Source: Rhabdornis inornatus (lineage: Eukaryota; Chordata; Aves; Passeriformes; Rhabdornithidae). Taken from it: a stretch of 64,000 nt of DNA. This document shows positions 11,200 through 24,120 of the stretch, one piece after another. Each line of letters begins with the position of its first letter. Position 1 is the stretch's first letter. The stretch is taken from NCBI GenBank assembly GCA_013397075.1, contig VWZS01008198.1:186001-250000 (forward strand), read 5' to 3'. Position numbers and translations under genes: made by a program. Below the pieces are notes generated by a model. That model was not told the DNA's origin. It was given only the letters and a program-made list of their open reading frames with translations, and did not search any database.

Positions 11200-13733
11200 T
11201 CTCTTTTTGGACTTTGGTTTGTTTGTGCAGGTCTGTGATCCCAGTAGTATGGAGTTCACTCACAAAGTTACTCAACAACAAAACTTTAAAGTGTCTATTG
11301 GAGTAATGTAAGGCTTTAAAACGTTTGGATGTTGGGTTGGGCAGGGCTCAATATGTGAGGCTGCTGCTGCCTTTTGAGCAGCGTGGTTCTCTCATCTGCT
11401 AATACACTGCAGGCCATTCTGAATAAAAAACACCCTCTTCCTAAATATATTATTAATTTTACAGTTGATCTCAAGTGCTCACTCAGGGTGAGAATCCTGC
11501 TGTACATTCCACACAGGCACATGTGTGGTCTCAGCTCTGAAGAGTTTTCAGACCAAACCACTGAGGCAAGAAGCAAGTGATTGTGGTGTTGCTGTACCAG
11601 CAGCATTCTTTCCAAAGAGCAGTGCTGGACAGTGAAACTCAGGAAGGTTTTTTTCTTAGTAAAGTTGAAAATGTATGATTTTGGGGGGCAGATGTGCCAG
11701 AGAATTCAAGTGGACATTCTTTGAAATGTTCAAGTAGTTCCATTTTTCCCACCTGGTCACCAGCATATGGCAAAACTTTACCCTGCATGCATTGATCTTC
11801 CTAATCAGTTTTTAAAAAGATGATTAGTCATTTTATAGTCCTCTACACCTTCAGGTTTGCAACCGTATTGTGAGCAGTTCTGTCCAAGAATCCAGAAAGA
11901 CTGTACAATGTTTGCTTCACTAGCTGGGTAGGTGGGTAGGCTGAATCAAGGGGGAATGCAGTGTATTTTTTAGACTTTCAGGGGAAAGTGATATTTCTGT
12001 GTTCACCTTGTTTTCTTCACCTATTGTTTTCAATAAGCAAACAACCTCACCTAAAAACTATTTGAAGTTTGCAATTTTTTTTAACTGTAAAATATTTAAG
12101 GTCATCTCTTTTTAACAAGTGATGGAGAATATAATGTTTACAGGCAAATTCCTTCTTCTGTTAATTACCTGCTGTTATAATTGATAAAAGAGCAAATGGA
12201 GTGTGTTTTATTTCTTGCTTATCCTTGTTCAGCTTCAGCTTCTAACCATTGTATCTTATTCTGCCTTTTCCTACAAGATGTTTGACCTCATTCATAAAGT
12301 GCTTTATGATCTACTCATGAAAAGCATGGATTAAAAGCCAGATGGTGAAGATATTAATATTATTATAGGCCCATCTGTTGCCAGATAATTCCTTCCTTGA
12401 ATAGGTACCTGTCAGCTGTGATCAATAAATTCCTTAGACTTTTTTTCTTTGTTGAAAAGTTAATGAAAAGTTAATTCATTTTTTTTAGACTATTGTGATT
12501 GTTATTGTTCGGGTTTGCAAAACAGTTGCAGTATTTGATGAACTCTCTTCTGGCATATTTTTAAAATTCCTTCCTAACTGATGTTCTTATATAAAAATAT
12601 CTTGAGTAATCAGAGAGCTCAGTCTTTGAGAGTGAAGTCTGTTTCTGAATTCCGGGCACTGTGACATTACAAAATGAACTGGGGGATACTTCTCTTTGAT
12701 ATACCTGTTGTGGATCATAATGATGTTTATGGGCGCTAAATACCTGCATACAGGGGCAAAACACTCACCTGGATTTTTTAAAATTTAATTGCTTTGTGTG
12801 CCTGTGATACATTTTGTCTCTGTCAAATGCGAGGCGGGGGAGGTGAAGTAAGTGGCTTGAATTCTTGTCACACCTTCCTCTGGTGGATCTGGCAGCTGAT
12901 GAATTGGAAGTGGTTAATTTCTGCCCAGGAAGAATAAGAAAATTCTCAACCCTCCACATTTGTACAAACTTCTTGTGAAATGGCAGCTGCCAGCTCTGGT
13001 CTCATCAGTGAGGAACAAAACTTGGCTCGTGGCTGCTCAGTGCGGCAGACGTGTAATGTAAGTTTCCGTTTTGAAGCAGGACAAATGCAGTAGAAATGAG
13101 ATCAAACACATATTTGCCATGAAGGCAGTTCATTTCCTACCTGGATTGGCTGGGATGGTTTGTGCAAGGCCAAGGGGAGCTCTGCTGCTGGGCAGGCAGT
13201 GGTGTTTGCAGCAGCGATGCCTCGCGTGTCGTCTGCCACGGCCAGAGGAAAACTGGGAAATGTGGGCCAGGCATGGATTACTAACACAGGAACATATGGT
13301 TTCCTGGCTGATCTGTGAAGCTTGGGTGTGTTTGGGAAAATAGATGGATTCATGGGCTTTGTGAACTTGTCGCTGACTTTTCACTCACTGGAAAAACAGA
13401 ACGGATTGCTTGTTACCCCTACAGCACTACAGGGCGGGCCTGCCCAAAGTTTGCTTTATTATTAACAGGGATTTCAGCTGTTTCAAAGTTTTCCTTTATG
13501 CTTGAATCAGAATCTTAATTTCCTGTGAGAAGGAATTTAAGGAACATTAATTTTACAGCCAATAAAACTCTTATTTCAGCTGTGTCATTTTGATTATTTG
13601 CACGAAATGTGAACACAAATGAATTAATTCAAACTTCAAATGACTTTCTATTTTCCAAACTTGCCAACTAACACCAGAAATTATGAACATCACGCCTACC
13701 TTGTTGGAAGGAATTACCTTTACTGCTCATCTT

Positions 13734-13736
<3 letters not shown>
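11200..13736. other. No gene recognised; upstream flank of SMLR1
   Basis: Only short open frames are present, none resembling a known protein. The stretch is mostly AT-rich, with short GGTAGGTGGGTAGG repetition near 11,930. It becomes richer in GC and CpG from about 12,980 into 13,440, where CpG-containing words such as TCGCGTGTCGTC occur near 13,220. That patch could be regulatory or a non-coding first exon, but no transcript evidence is available. Confidence 0.4.
12981..12992. promoter_or_regulatory. Perfect 12-bp palindrome with central CAGCTG E-box
   Basis: TGGCAGCTGCCA is a perfect palindrome centred on a CAGCTG E-box, a class bound by bHLH dimers. It sits at the left edge of the locally CpG-richer patch noted at 12,980-13,440. 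Functional use is inference. Confidence 0.3.

Positions 13737-13770
<34 letters not shown>
13737..13770. repeat. (GT)17 microsatellite
   Basis: Seventeen uninterrupted GT units. It is likely length-polymorphic. The frame that runs through it as alternating Val/Cys codons is not a gene. Confidence 0.97.
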
Positions 13771-13772
<2 letters not shown>

Positions 13773-16175
13773 AGGACACATATTTTCACACACATTCTTG
13801 CTGAATATTTTGTTTCAATCACAGTTTCCAAAGGAAAATGTTATCTTAAAATTTCTAGATGGCTTTAGTAGGAAATACAGAAACACAAAGAAGTACCTAT
13901 TGGTGCTGAGGGGAAAAAGTAAGATGTGCCTGTGAAAAATGAACCAGAATAAATAAAGAAAACCTGGTTATTGCAGGTGCTCAGGAGCCTTTTGAGCAGA
14001 AGCCAAGATGTTCACGTTTCATACAGGCAAATTGCCAACGTGCACAGCAGATGACATGGCAGAGCTGAGGTTGCACTTTCTTAGAGAAGACACTGTAAAA
14101 TTTGCTGTGAGACTGAAACCTTTTGTAAAAAATCAATATTTCTATCATTATGGTGGAAAGAGGAAGCAGGAGTTTGGTCCTGGCTCAGTAAGGACAGAGC
14201 CTTCCAGCACACACCAGTGGGTCAAAACTCTTGTTCCTCCCTGAGCCAGGGTTGGAACCGGCCCCAGAAGACTGGATATTCCCAGAGGTGTCCCTAGCCC
14301 AGGATGGATGTTGGTAAGCTGGGTAAGGCTGTTGGTAAGTTGGTAGGCTTACACTGCTCAGAAAACACATTTTGGATGAAAAAGAGCTTTACTTCCCGGG
14401 ACTATCAATGCACAAGGTTTCCTGAAATGTATATTAAGGTTATTAAATCTAAATGCTAAATGAGCATTTAGATCTATCTTTATCCTGGATGTTCTGCTAG
14501 AACACCAAAATTGTCTATTCTCCTTTTCAACAGAAATTCAATAAAGGTTATTAGATTGGGTAGTTTGATATCTTTATTATTACAGGCAATTTCATTTCCT
14601 ATGTCCTTTGCAGAATCCAATAAATTGATTGAGGCTTGTTTTCCCAAAAAGCACTTAGCCTTTGTTTGAAAACATCAGGAGATAGAAAATCATCTGTCCC
14701 TTTCCATGCCTTGTTCATGGTGTAAAACACCCACTTCACGTCTGGTTTAGAGTTTGCTATGGTTCTGCTTTCAGCCTCTTGTTCTGCCTGTGCCTTCCCC
14801 AGTGCGTCAGGGAGTTTTGGGAGACCTGTTATTTTTCCCCTGTGAAAGTACTTATGCCTTGCAGTGTCATGCCTCAATCTCTTTCATGTTAAGCTACCCA
14901 TTCTTAATTCCTTACAGCAGGAAATAATGGGGGCTTTGCCCATCCTTGAAACTTCCTTGCAGGTTTTCTGTGCTTTGTCTAATTTTTAGAGGTATCTTTT
15001 GAAATGTGGGCACCCTGACAGTTGCAATCTCATAACAGTGTCACCTGTGACACTCTTGGGGTAAATTCGTGTCTTTATTCCCACTTGCTAATCAGTTTTT
15101 CACTCATTAGGCGGGTTTGTGGGGCTCTGATTGCTAGAGCATTTGGAGGCACTTGGAGAACACACCTACACTCAGTCTCAGTCTCAGTCCTCTTCAGGAT
15201 TGTGGTTGCCCAGGGCAAGATTTAGAAATGACCTTTTAAGCTTGTTTGTAGATGGAAAATTTTTGTTTGGAAATGTTATAATGGCTTGTGTCATGATATA
15301 CCCAGGTTTAAGGAATGATCCAGATCACACAACCTAACTGCTTATTACTTCTCCTTACTGCTTAGCATTAACTTTGGTTATCTGCACCTTCGAGAAGTGC
15401 TGATTTTCTATTAATTTCTACATGAGGTTTTTTTTCCTCTCCTGCTTTGCTGATTTTCTACTTTGTTGCTTTTCTAATACAAGCATTTGTGTCTTCATAG
15501 TGTAAATTGCTTCAAGTTATTGATCCAGCTGAAAAGCTGCATAAACTGTTTCTGGGGTTTGAGGGAAAGTGTTAATGAGATTATTGTGAAACTGGATCCA
15601 TTTTCTGGTTGAGTTTGTAAACAACTTTACTGCCAAATGTGTAACCATCCCCTCACCAGAAGCACTGCAGTAGCTACCCTGTGGATACGACTTTTAAGAT
15701 CCCTGCAGCAATTCCTGATTCATTACTTGTGTGTTCTATTGATATAGAAAAGTGATTACTTTTTAATGAGCACATCTTGTGCTATTGATTCAAGTGCCTT
15801 AGGACTTCTAGGTATATTGAAGCTGTGGTTGACTTTATCAAACAGACTTGTAATCTCATTAGCAAAGTAACATCTATTTTGCATAAACCGTGCTAAGTAG
15901 CTTATTTATATTCTGGTTTTCTATCTCTTTGAACAATCTTTGCATTCTTCATGGCTTGCATTAAGTTTTCTTACCCATAACTAGGCCAGATCATTTGAGT
16001 GTTGGCACAAAAATAATGGGTTTCTATGCTTCTCAATATTATGATTAAGATTTATGAAAAATTAGCTGAAGTGGAAAAAATGCCCAAACCTTCTTGGCCA
16101 ACTTCCAGGCCTCTTTCAGGCTTCTTGATTTTCAAAGTTCAGTACAGGTTATCTAAATTTCAGCTTTGTAGTTAA
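13771..16175. other. No gene recognised; contains small repeats
   Basis: AT-rich DNA with no recognisable exon. It contains the hairpin at 14,447-14,473 listed separately, and a short hexamer array, (CTCAGT)3, at 15,171-15,188. Confidence 0.5.
14447..14473. repeat. Perfect inverted repeat, 11-bp arms, 5-base loop
   Basis: Arm ATCTAAATGCT (14,447-14,457) is followed by loop AAATG and the exact reverse complement AGCATTTAGAT (14,463-14,473). It could fold as a short hairpin. It is too short for a typical pre-miRNA, and the flanks do not extend the pairing. Confidence 0.9.
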
Positions 16176-16191
16176 TCACCTGTACAGGTGA
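16176..16191. promoter_or_regulatory. Perfect 16-bp palindrome with two facing E-boxes
   Basis: TCACCTGTACAGGTGA is a perfect palindrome carrying CACCTG and CAGGTG, two copies of one E2-box in opposite orientation, separated by TA. CACCTG/CAGGTG is the element recognised by ZEB, SNAI and some bHLH proteins. Paired sites with this symmetry are uncommon by chance. Regulatory use is inference. Confidence 0.45.
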
Positions 16192-17706
16192 ATAGTAATC
16201 TACCTATGCCCAAACGTCTGGCAGTGGTACAAGTGGATGAGCCTTTGAGTACAAACCAAAACGTTAATTGAGAGTAATACATTCTATACATTATTACTTA
16301 AACCACCCTGATATGAGCTGCTGTTAAAATCTCTCTTGCTTCTGGTACAATTTGGAAAAAATTAAAAATCTGATTGTTCCTAATCCTCTGACCATGACAT
16401 TTTCCATCGAGTCCATTTTTTAATATTCATGGCTTGTCATGCTTGTCCTTGACTTGAAATATGACTCAGCAGACAGACAGCAAATTTTTGTTTTGGAATT
16501 ATTATTTGTGTTTCTGCTAAATACAAATTTGAAGGTGGGTTGGATATTGTAAGTTAATGAATATTTACTCCTTCCATTGAACAATTTTGCTAAAAATTTT
16601 GGAAAGGGGTTGATTTTTATTACCCACTTTAGTGAGTGTGTGTGTGTGTGTACAGTTTCTTGTTGGAGCTGCCACTGTCCACCTGTATCTAGTGAGGCTG
16701 GTTCCCAATGACTCTGTAACCAGCTGCTCTTCACCAGTTCCAGCACAGGGACTGTTTCACCTGTACCTGGCATAACCTAGTCCTGCAGCATCCCTCCTGA
16801 CAGCTGAATCCCTTTCTCTTAGAAGATCATGGATCTTTAGAAGCTATATGATGAATGATCTCTGCATGAGACTTCAAGCAGTGTATTAAATGGAAGGGTA
16901 TCTTTATCTTTTTAATTAAACACTGCAAAACAAACCCAATCTCTTTTTGTCTCATCTCTCAGACAGCTCATGGCTGCCTATCAGTGTACTTTTCTCCTTG
17001 ATTAGTAAAGACAAAATCAATGTAACCTTTAGGCAGTGTAGATAAGTGAGTGAATGAGGAAAAACAGTGCTGCTCTGATATGATGGAAAGACAGAGCCAG
17101 GTTGACCTGGGAATGGTTGTACAGTGGTAGCACAGAGCTGTCTTTTTGTCTAACCCATGGCCCCAGCTGTGATGGCAGTTTGCTGTACCACTGTTTGCTC
17201 CCTGCCAGCTCGCTTTTCACACAGCAACAAATAAAGCAAGAAGATGTGCTTCTAGAAACTACGAGAGGTCCAACTTTCATTTGGTGTCCTGATGTGTAAC
17301 TGATCCTGAAACCACTATGTAAAGGTCCAGAGAAGTGATCACAGCAGTTATAAATTCTAAGCTGCCTTTTTTTTAGCTGGCTTGATTTCAAGTATGTTAT
17401 GCTGTTTGTTATGTTTCAATTGAATTATGCCATTTGTTTCCTCTTGGTTACCTAATACCTCATGACAGTACTTTAAAACATGTCTGGTGCCCTAGTGTTG
17501 CTACCCTACCTCAGGGAGTTCTGAGTCACCATGTAGCTGTAGAGTAACGCACTGTTCCTTTTCCCACTTTCCCACAGTAAAAGATGATGGAGAGCAGGCT
17601 ACAGTGGCAAGATTTACATCTGTGCCCAGCCAGCTCAACAGGCTGAACTGGAAATGCCCCAGATTCTGCTTCTTGGGCAGCCTGACCCCAGCCCCAGCTG
17701 ATTTTT
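16192..17706. other. No gene recognised
   Basis: Non-coding in appearance. A (GT)8 run occupies 16,636-16,651. Short frames on both strands resemble no known protein. Confidence 0.5.
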
Positions 17707-17758
17707 GGAGTTGTCCTGTGCAGAGCTAGGAGCTCAGGATATTCTATGATTCCATGAT
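17707..17758 (+). mobile_element. CR1 LINE 3'-end remnant
   Basis: The segment ends in two CR1-type tail octamers (ATTCTATG then ATTCCATG). It is preceded by GTTGTCCTGTGCAGAGCTAGGAGCT and CAGGATATTC words, which recall the 3' UTR of common avian CR1 copies with an internal deletion between them. It is short and decayed. The 5' boundary is uncertain and no ORF2 codons are recognisable. Confidence 0.55.
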
Positions 17759-20700
17759 CGAGCATGGGGCTGGGGCAGCTGCAGTGTGGAGAGTAAGGGA
17801 GGCTGCTCAGCACCACAGAGAGGTTTTAAACCCCATGAACAAGCTATGGGGTGGAACTAAGGCAGGAACATTTTATTTGGTGGCTAAACATGCACAGATG
17901 TGTAGCGGTATTGACTATGAAGCGTGGCTCTGCAAAGTAAAAAGGTGTCATCTTCCAGATCAGAGTGATTTCTGGGGCATGTTGGCTTATTTGTGCATAC
18001 TTGTGTGCCCTAAGTGACTTGAGCCACAACACTTCAGCTGCTTTGCAGGACACCTGAGGATTTTGCAGTATCTCCGTGTCTCCTTATTAGACATACTTAA
18101 GGAACAGCCCAAGCTTCATAGAGTAGATAGAGCTGTAGCGAGCTCAAGATCCACATTAAAAGTGTCTGTGCTACTGTTGCCAGTAAGTCAAGCTGTTTCA
18201 AGTTACTCAGTACAGGTTTGGCAGACATTTGATGTGGGTTTTCCCTGCAAGATTCCCTCATAGGAGACTGAGCCGTGACCACCTGCTGTTGCACAGGATC
18301 CTTCTCTGGAGAGAGAGGGTTCTTCCAAAGAGGGATCCAAGCTCCTGGTTGAACAGGGGCAATCAAAAACTTACAGGGCTAAGGCTTCATGTAACCCTGG
18401 GTGGAAATAACTGGAAGTGAAATCAACAGTACAGTTCATCAGCAGTGCTGGAGAAGTGAGTGTGTGTCCAGAGCTGCCTCCTCTGTCACAGCATCTGGAA
18501 GGAAATGAAAGCTCTGTGTGAGACAAATTTTCAGCTGCTGCCAATGAAAGCTATGGTTAGTTTAACACATTTTGTCAGCTATGTAGTACTCAATTAATAT
18601 GACATGAAATAAAATAGCATGACCACATATCATTCTCTGTTATGTATTTCTGGTGAGTGCTAATTAATTTGTCATTCCACTTTCCACACTGTACATTTAC
18701 ACAGTAATGAGTTGTAGCCATCTGCTGGCATGAAATGATCTTTTTTTTCCTCCTCTCCCCAGAAATGAGATAGACAGACCTCCTTTCATGTTTTTCCTTA
18801 TACTCTAACATATCCAGAAAACCTTATGCTTAACACTGACATTGGCAACAGCAAATGCTAATTTACACATGCAACCATGTAAAACCAAAGAAAGGGTTTT
18901 TAACCCTACCTTGTTTGATGATTTAAAATAGTTATTGTGGAATATATATATATTATATAATCTGTCTCAAGGAGTTTCATGTAGTGTTTTAAGAGAGCAA
19001 GAACTGCGTTTTTTCCCTGAATGAGGAATGCATTCTAAGGTCTTTTAATTATAAGAATGATAAGGCAAAGATAGCCCATCCTCATCAGAAAACTGCCCCA
19101 TAGACAGCAGCTGCTCTAGCATGAATGTTAAACCATGCAGAGCCATGGAAGTAGAATAAAGGAGCTTCAAACTGGTAAAATAGAAAGAAGGGGAAATAAT
19201 TGAGGCAATAATTCCTGTTTGGAAAAGGTATGGCTGCTCTGAGCATCTACTGCCCTAATATGCTGACTTTTCACATTATATTGAGAATGCTGGTAGACCC
19301 TGTAAGACTTGACTGATATGATGGCAAATATATCTGTAAGAGGAGGCAAGACTCTTAAGCTGATTTGTACAGGTACCTCAAGACATTGATTGCATAGTTG
19401 ATCCTGAAGTGAGAGAAAATGAAGTCTCTTTTGCTTAAAATAGCAATTTTACTCGTGTGCTTTTTCCACTGGAGTTCCCAATGTCTCTTATAAAACTCAC
19501 TGTGTTTTTTACATCATCAAGCCCTGAGATAGCAAGACAGTTTTGAACTGTTACCCACCACTGTTGGTACCTCGCCTACTTCATCCTTGATTTCTCTTAG
19601 AAGTCCTCAGGGAATAATAGGGATATGTTAGTGTTCATTTTCACAGTTAGTTCAGTAACTTCATCTACAGATGCTTCAAATTTCAGATATTTGCTCCTCC
19701 TTATTCTCCACCCAGGAATTCCAGCATGGGATCTCCCCAGTTTATTCCAAAGTGAATACTTATGAAAGGAATTAATTTAGCTTCCCTGCAGTGGCCTTGT
19801 CAGGTGTTGCCCTTGTAGAGATGTCTGATCCTTATTCCTATTTGAGTCCTTGAAAAAATAGAAGTCACAAATGCCTAGAAAATCAAATAAAGCAGATGGG
19901 CAGGAAGAGCTGCAGATATGTTTAATGTATTAAACACACTGTGAGGACTCTACCTCACAGTGTGCTATCAAGCAAACTTCAGTTTGTATGGACTGAAAAA
20001 TGTATGAACACAGAGTAGCACTGGCTACTCAGTGGGTATGTGCCCCCGAGCAGATTTTTTTACCTGCCCTGTCAACATGTGGTGGCTAATCACTCTTCTG
20101 GTGAGCTTGTGCCTGCCCGGGCAGTAATCAGGGAGTAGCTGTGAACTCATAGCCTGTTCTGACTGGTGATGTTTTTGTGTTATGTGTGGATCTGAAGGCT
20201 ATGATTTATCAGTCTTGAATATCTGGGCAGTTTTATTGTTTACAAAAACAGAAACAACATGGCATCTGCAGAACTGCAATCATCTGTAATTTTTGCAGCA
20301 TGCTGCTTCTTTGGTAGGTTGAAAGGCTGGAGAGAAATTAGTGAAAATACACTTTTAAAAAGTTTTTTTGATTAATTTTCTTTTCCAATCACCCACACAC
20401 CGTTTCTTCCAATCATGCTGTTTTTATCTTGGTGGCATTATCTGTTTTCACTTATAGTTAGTTGTGTGACAGCGACCCGCTGATTTTTCAATGGCTTCCA
20501 ACAGCACTTATTATCTAGCACTCTTCTTCAATCAGTGGATTGCAGAAGTACAGTGCACTCAGGGATACTCAGATAATGGGTCACAATCAAACAACGTTAC
20601 AGAGATGTGTTCTGCTGTCTTTCTGTAGTGCTTATTTGCACATTTGGCAGAGTCATGATACCGACATTTGAAGTTCTAATAGGGCTTTCTATCTAAGGGT

Positions 20701-23700
20701 CCCCAAGCATTGTGCAAAGCACTGATAGATTCACTCCCTTAAATGTGCTGGGACTCCAGCACCTCCTGGATATGCTGGAACTCACAATTCTAATTTTATA
20801 GCAACATAAGTAAGATTTTACCCCATCTTCACAAATTTTTAGCAAGAAAGCAACTGCTTTATCTTCTGAGCCTTTCCTGAGGTCCCCCTGGGAGGACACA
20901 CAGGGCAGCTGTAGTTGGCAGATTTCCCTGAGCTGGATGGAGGCAGAGAATAATCTCATTTAATCAGTAGCAAAGTAATTTAGTGTATCTTTGGTCATAC
21001 CCAAAGAACTAAGAAACATCTCCCATATCACAAGTTAGTGGGGAAAAGTTGGGATGGCACAAAGACAGGAAAGAGCTGGGACTTTCTCTGGGCTCTGAAC
21101 ACAAGGGAAGGTAATGGCTGTAGGTTACTTGGGCCTGTCTGTCTGAGTGAGGAAGAACAAAAGCAGAAAGCAGTAGGCAAACCAGGCAGATTAATTATAA
21201 TTTTTGGTGGCTTAAGCCTGAGAGAAACTGTGTTAATGGCACTCTTGGCTGCCAAGAATTTGGAAAAGCAAAGCAGACTCCATTTTTTTTTTCATTACTG
21301 AAAAAGGGTCATGTTTCTCAAAAATACATAAACATTTCTATCCCTACTTCACTTCTCTAAATAATAATGTAGCTTGGAAGTGTTCACTACCAGCTGAAGT
21401 GTAAAGAGGCAGAAAGAATGTCTCCTATAACCTACTTGGTAAAAAGGGATAAGGAAAACATATGCTGCTCCTGTTAACTCTGCTTGCTGGGAGTAAGGAA
21501 ACAGAGTTTAAACCCTAATAGCCAAGAATGACAAGGAAAGAAAGCAGGAAAAGTGAAAGCAAATCACTCAGTTTACTGCTCTAGCCATTATTTGGAGTTG
21601 CTGGGAGAAGTAGTACCAAAAATGTGGGGGAGATTACTCTGTTCCAGATATTAGCAATATTCCACTACAGCTTAGGGAAATTTACCTAAATGCCAAGTCT
21701 TCTGTGACTCTTGATAGTGTTTAACAAAACTAAGTTAGCATCATTGGGCTAAAAAAATACTTAATTGCAGTAATTTTCTTTACCTTTATAAAAGTTCACA
21801 GAGTATTGAAAGGCTTTCAGGCTACAAGAGTATCTTAGAGAAAAAATTTACTCAAGAACATTAGGCTTATTTTGAAAACATTCTTAAAAGGTGATACTGT
21901 GACCTTCTCACTGGCTTGTTGTCTCAGTGAATATGAAATACTCTTCTCTCTTTATAAATTTACTGATGGTGCTGAAATAAAGATCAAGGACTCTTTCCCC
22001 TATTGTGTTAACAATTTTATGCAGGTAAGTGCTGAAGGCTGAGATCGACATTCAGTTTCAGTTTCTCTAGTAACCATTTGGAAATCTGCTCTTTTTACTT
22101 GCTGAATTATTTTGTGCTGCCTAAGAATATTTCTTCTTTTAACTCCTTCTCAAACACCCCAGATGGTCTTTGTCATTCACTGTCCCTCTGCTATGATCAC
22201 ATAGATAACAATCTCTGGACAGCTATAATTCTTGCTGTAGGTATTTTCCAGCATTCAACAGTAATACAAGAAATCAAAGAAATATCAGTGAAAAAGTTTT
22301 CAGGAAGCTGTCTAGCCAATACTCTTCCTCTGAGGCAGGGTCAGGAGCAGCTGTGTCTCTTGAACATGTCAAAACAACCTATCTTTAAATCGCCCTGAGG
22401 CCAAGGTTCCAGTAACCTCCTGAGGTACTGCTTCCCTGGGGTACCATGTAATGAGTGGTGTGCTGAGACTTCCCTGCTGTCTAGCCTAAGTGGCCCTTAC
22501 TGCAAATTAAGTGAATTATTGTTCTATCTTTCAACTGCAGGACACTGCTATCCTTTTGACACACACTGTAACTTTGTCCTCTGGTTTATGTGTCCTATCA
22601 TTCCACTTTTGGAAAAAGCCACTTCCCTCCCCCCATTTGTTATTGTTATTTCCCTACCTTATTTTTGAAATATTTATAATTGTGTCTGTTCTTCTCTGAA
22701 TTATGCCCAACTTTTTGAGAATAATCCATTCAAACTCCATTTGTAAGTGTCAAGTATTCTCTGGACTGTAATGCTTTTCTCTGTCTGGCTATGTTTTTTT
22801 CTTCCTCATGTAGGACTTACCCAGGCAAGAACTGTTCATTTAGGATATCCTTTCAGAGTATCCTTTTTTTGAAACTGTGTCTCTTCACTTTCAGATTTGG
22901 TGTCACAAAAGCCACCAGGACTGGAACACATCTTGGCTATTTTCCATGGCGTATGTGTATCATTCAGTTTTACTTGTGGCATGGTCCTTTGTACTTCAAA
23001 TTTTATCACTCCAGACTATCACTCCAATTGTTCACATTCATTTTAAATTCTAATCTCATTTTAGCATGACCTACATGCTAACTCATCACCCAAGTCATTG
23101 AAAAAGATATGAAATAGATTTGTCTTGGGACAGACTGGGTGACCTCACTTGAACAACCCTCTCATTTAAAGCAGATAGTCTAATATATAAATGTGCATTT
23201 ACCTTATAGGCTTTATTTCAAGATCTTTTCTGAGAACAGAAATGGGACTGTATCAAAGGCGTGCTAAGATCAAGACATACTGCATCAGTAGTTTCTTTCC
23301 CTACATGAGACTAGTCATCTTTTCAGAGAAAAAGATGAAAAGGTTTCTTACAGCTTGTTCCTGACAAATGCAGTGCTGTTGAGAAAGGACCTGCTTTTGG
23401 GGTTGGAAACTCTACAGTGACATCAGTCAAAATTGTAGAGCATCAGCTCCCTTGATAAAAAGATAGTGGGTTTTTCTTCACTCCTATCTTCAGACAGATG
23501 CAGTTTTGACTTGCTTTTTCCATTTATTTCTTGTCAAACACATATGCTAGCTGAACTACAACCATTTTGGAAATAAGTTAGCTAGCCCGTTGACATTAAC
23601 GAGGGATTTTCTATTGCCATAATTGGCCAGAGTCCTAACTGGCTACAGCTGAAAGCAGTTTCCATGCCAGCACAAGCAATAATTGCGCTCAGCAAATATT

Positions 23701-24120
23701 ACATCCTGGCAGCTGCAGCTGAACCCTGTAGCTCAATCCTATCTTAGCCCATACGGGTTCAGTTAATAGTTATTTTATCTTGCAGTAACTAAGATGGTTT
23801 TAAAGTTATTTTGCCCTTAATATTAAGCTATATAAATAATACAAATGAGCTGAAAATGTGTATTTTTACATTAGAGATATTCTAGCAATAAAAGTGAGTA
23901 AGCAAAGAATTAAAGAAACTTCACATGCTTTTCCTGTTCTCCATTATCCCATGCAATAGCATTAACTCTTCAGCTTGTATGGCAAGATACAACAATAAAG
24001 CCCAAGTAGTTTTTAAATAATTTCCCTGTGTGTTTCCTTTCTCATATATTTTCCACTCACATTTTGTTGTTGTTTGGAGATTGCTTTGTTTTGTTTCTCT
24101 TCTCTTCTGCTGCCTTCTCA
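17759..24120. other. No gene recognised
   Basis: Over 6 kb of AT-rich non-coding DNA. Only one small inverted repeat (19,935-19,964) and a short TATATA run (about 18,945-18,960) stand out. Frames of 60-106 codons here resemble no known family and lack support from splice sites or context. Confidence 0.5.
19935..19964. repeat. Perfect inverted repeat, 12-bp arms, 6-base loop
   Basis: Arm CACACTGTGAGG (19,935-19,946), loop ACTCTA, then the exact reverse complement CCTCACAGTGTG (19,953-19,964). The arms are GC-balanced, so a hairpin would be fairly stable. Pairing does not continue into the flanks. Confidence 0.9.
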
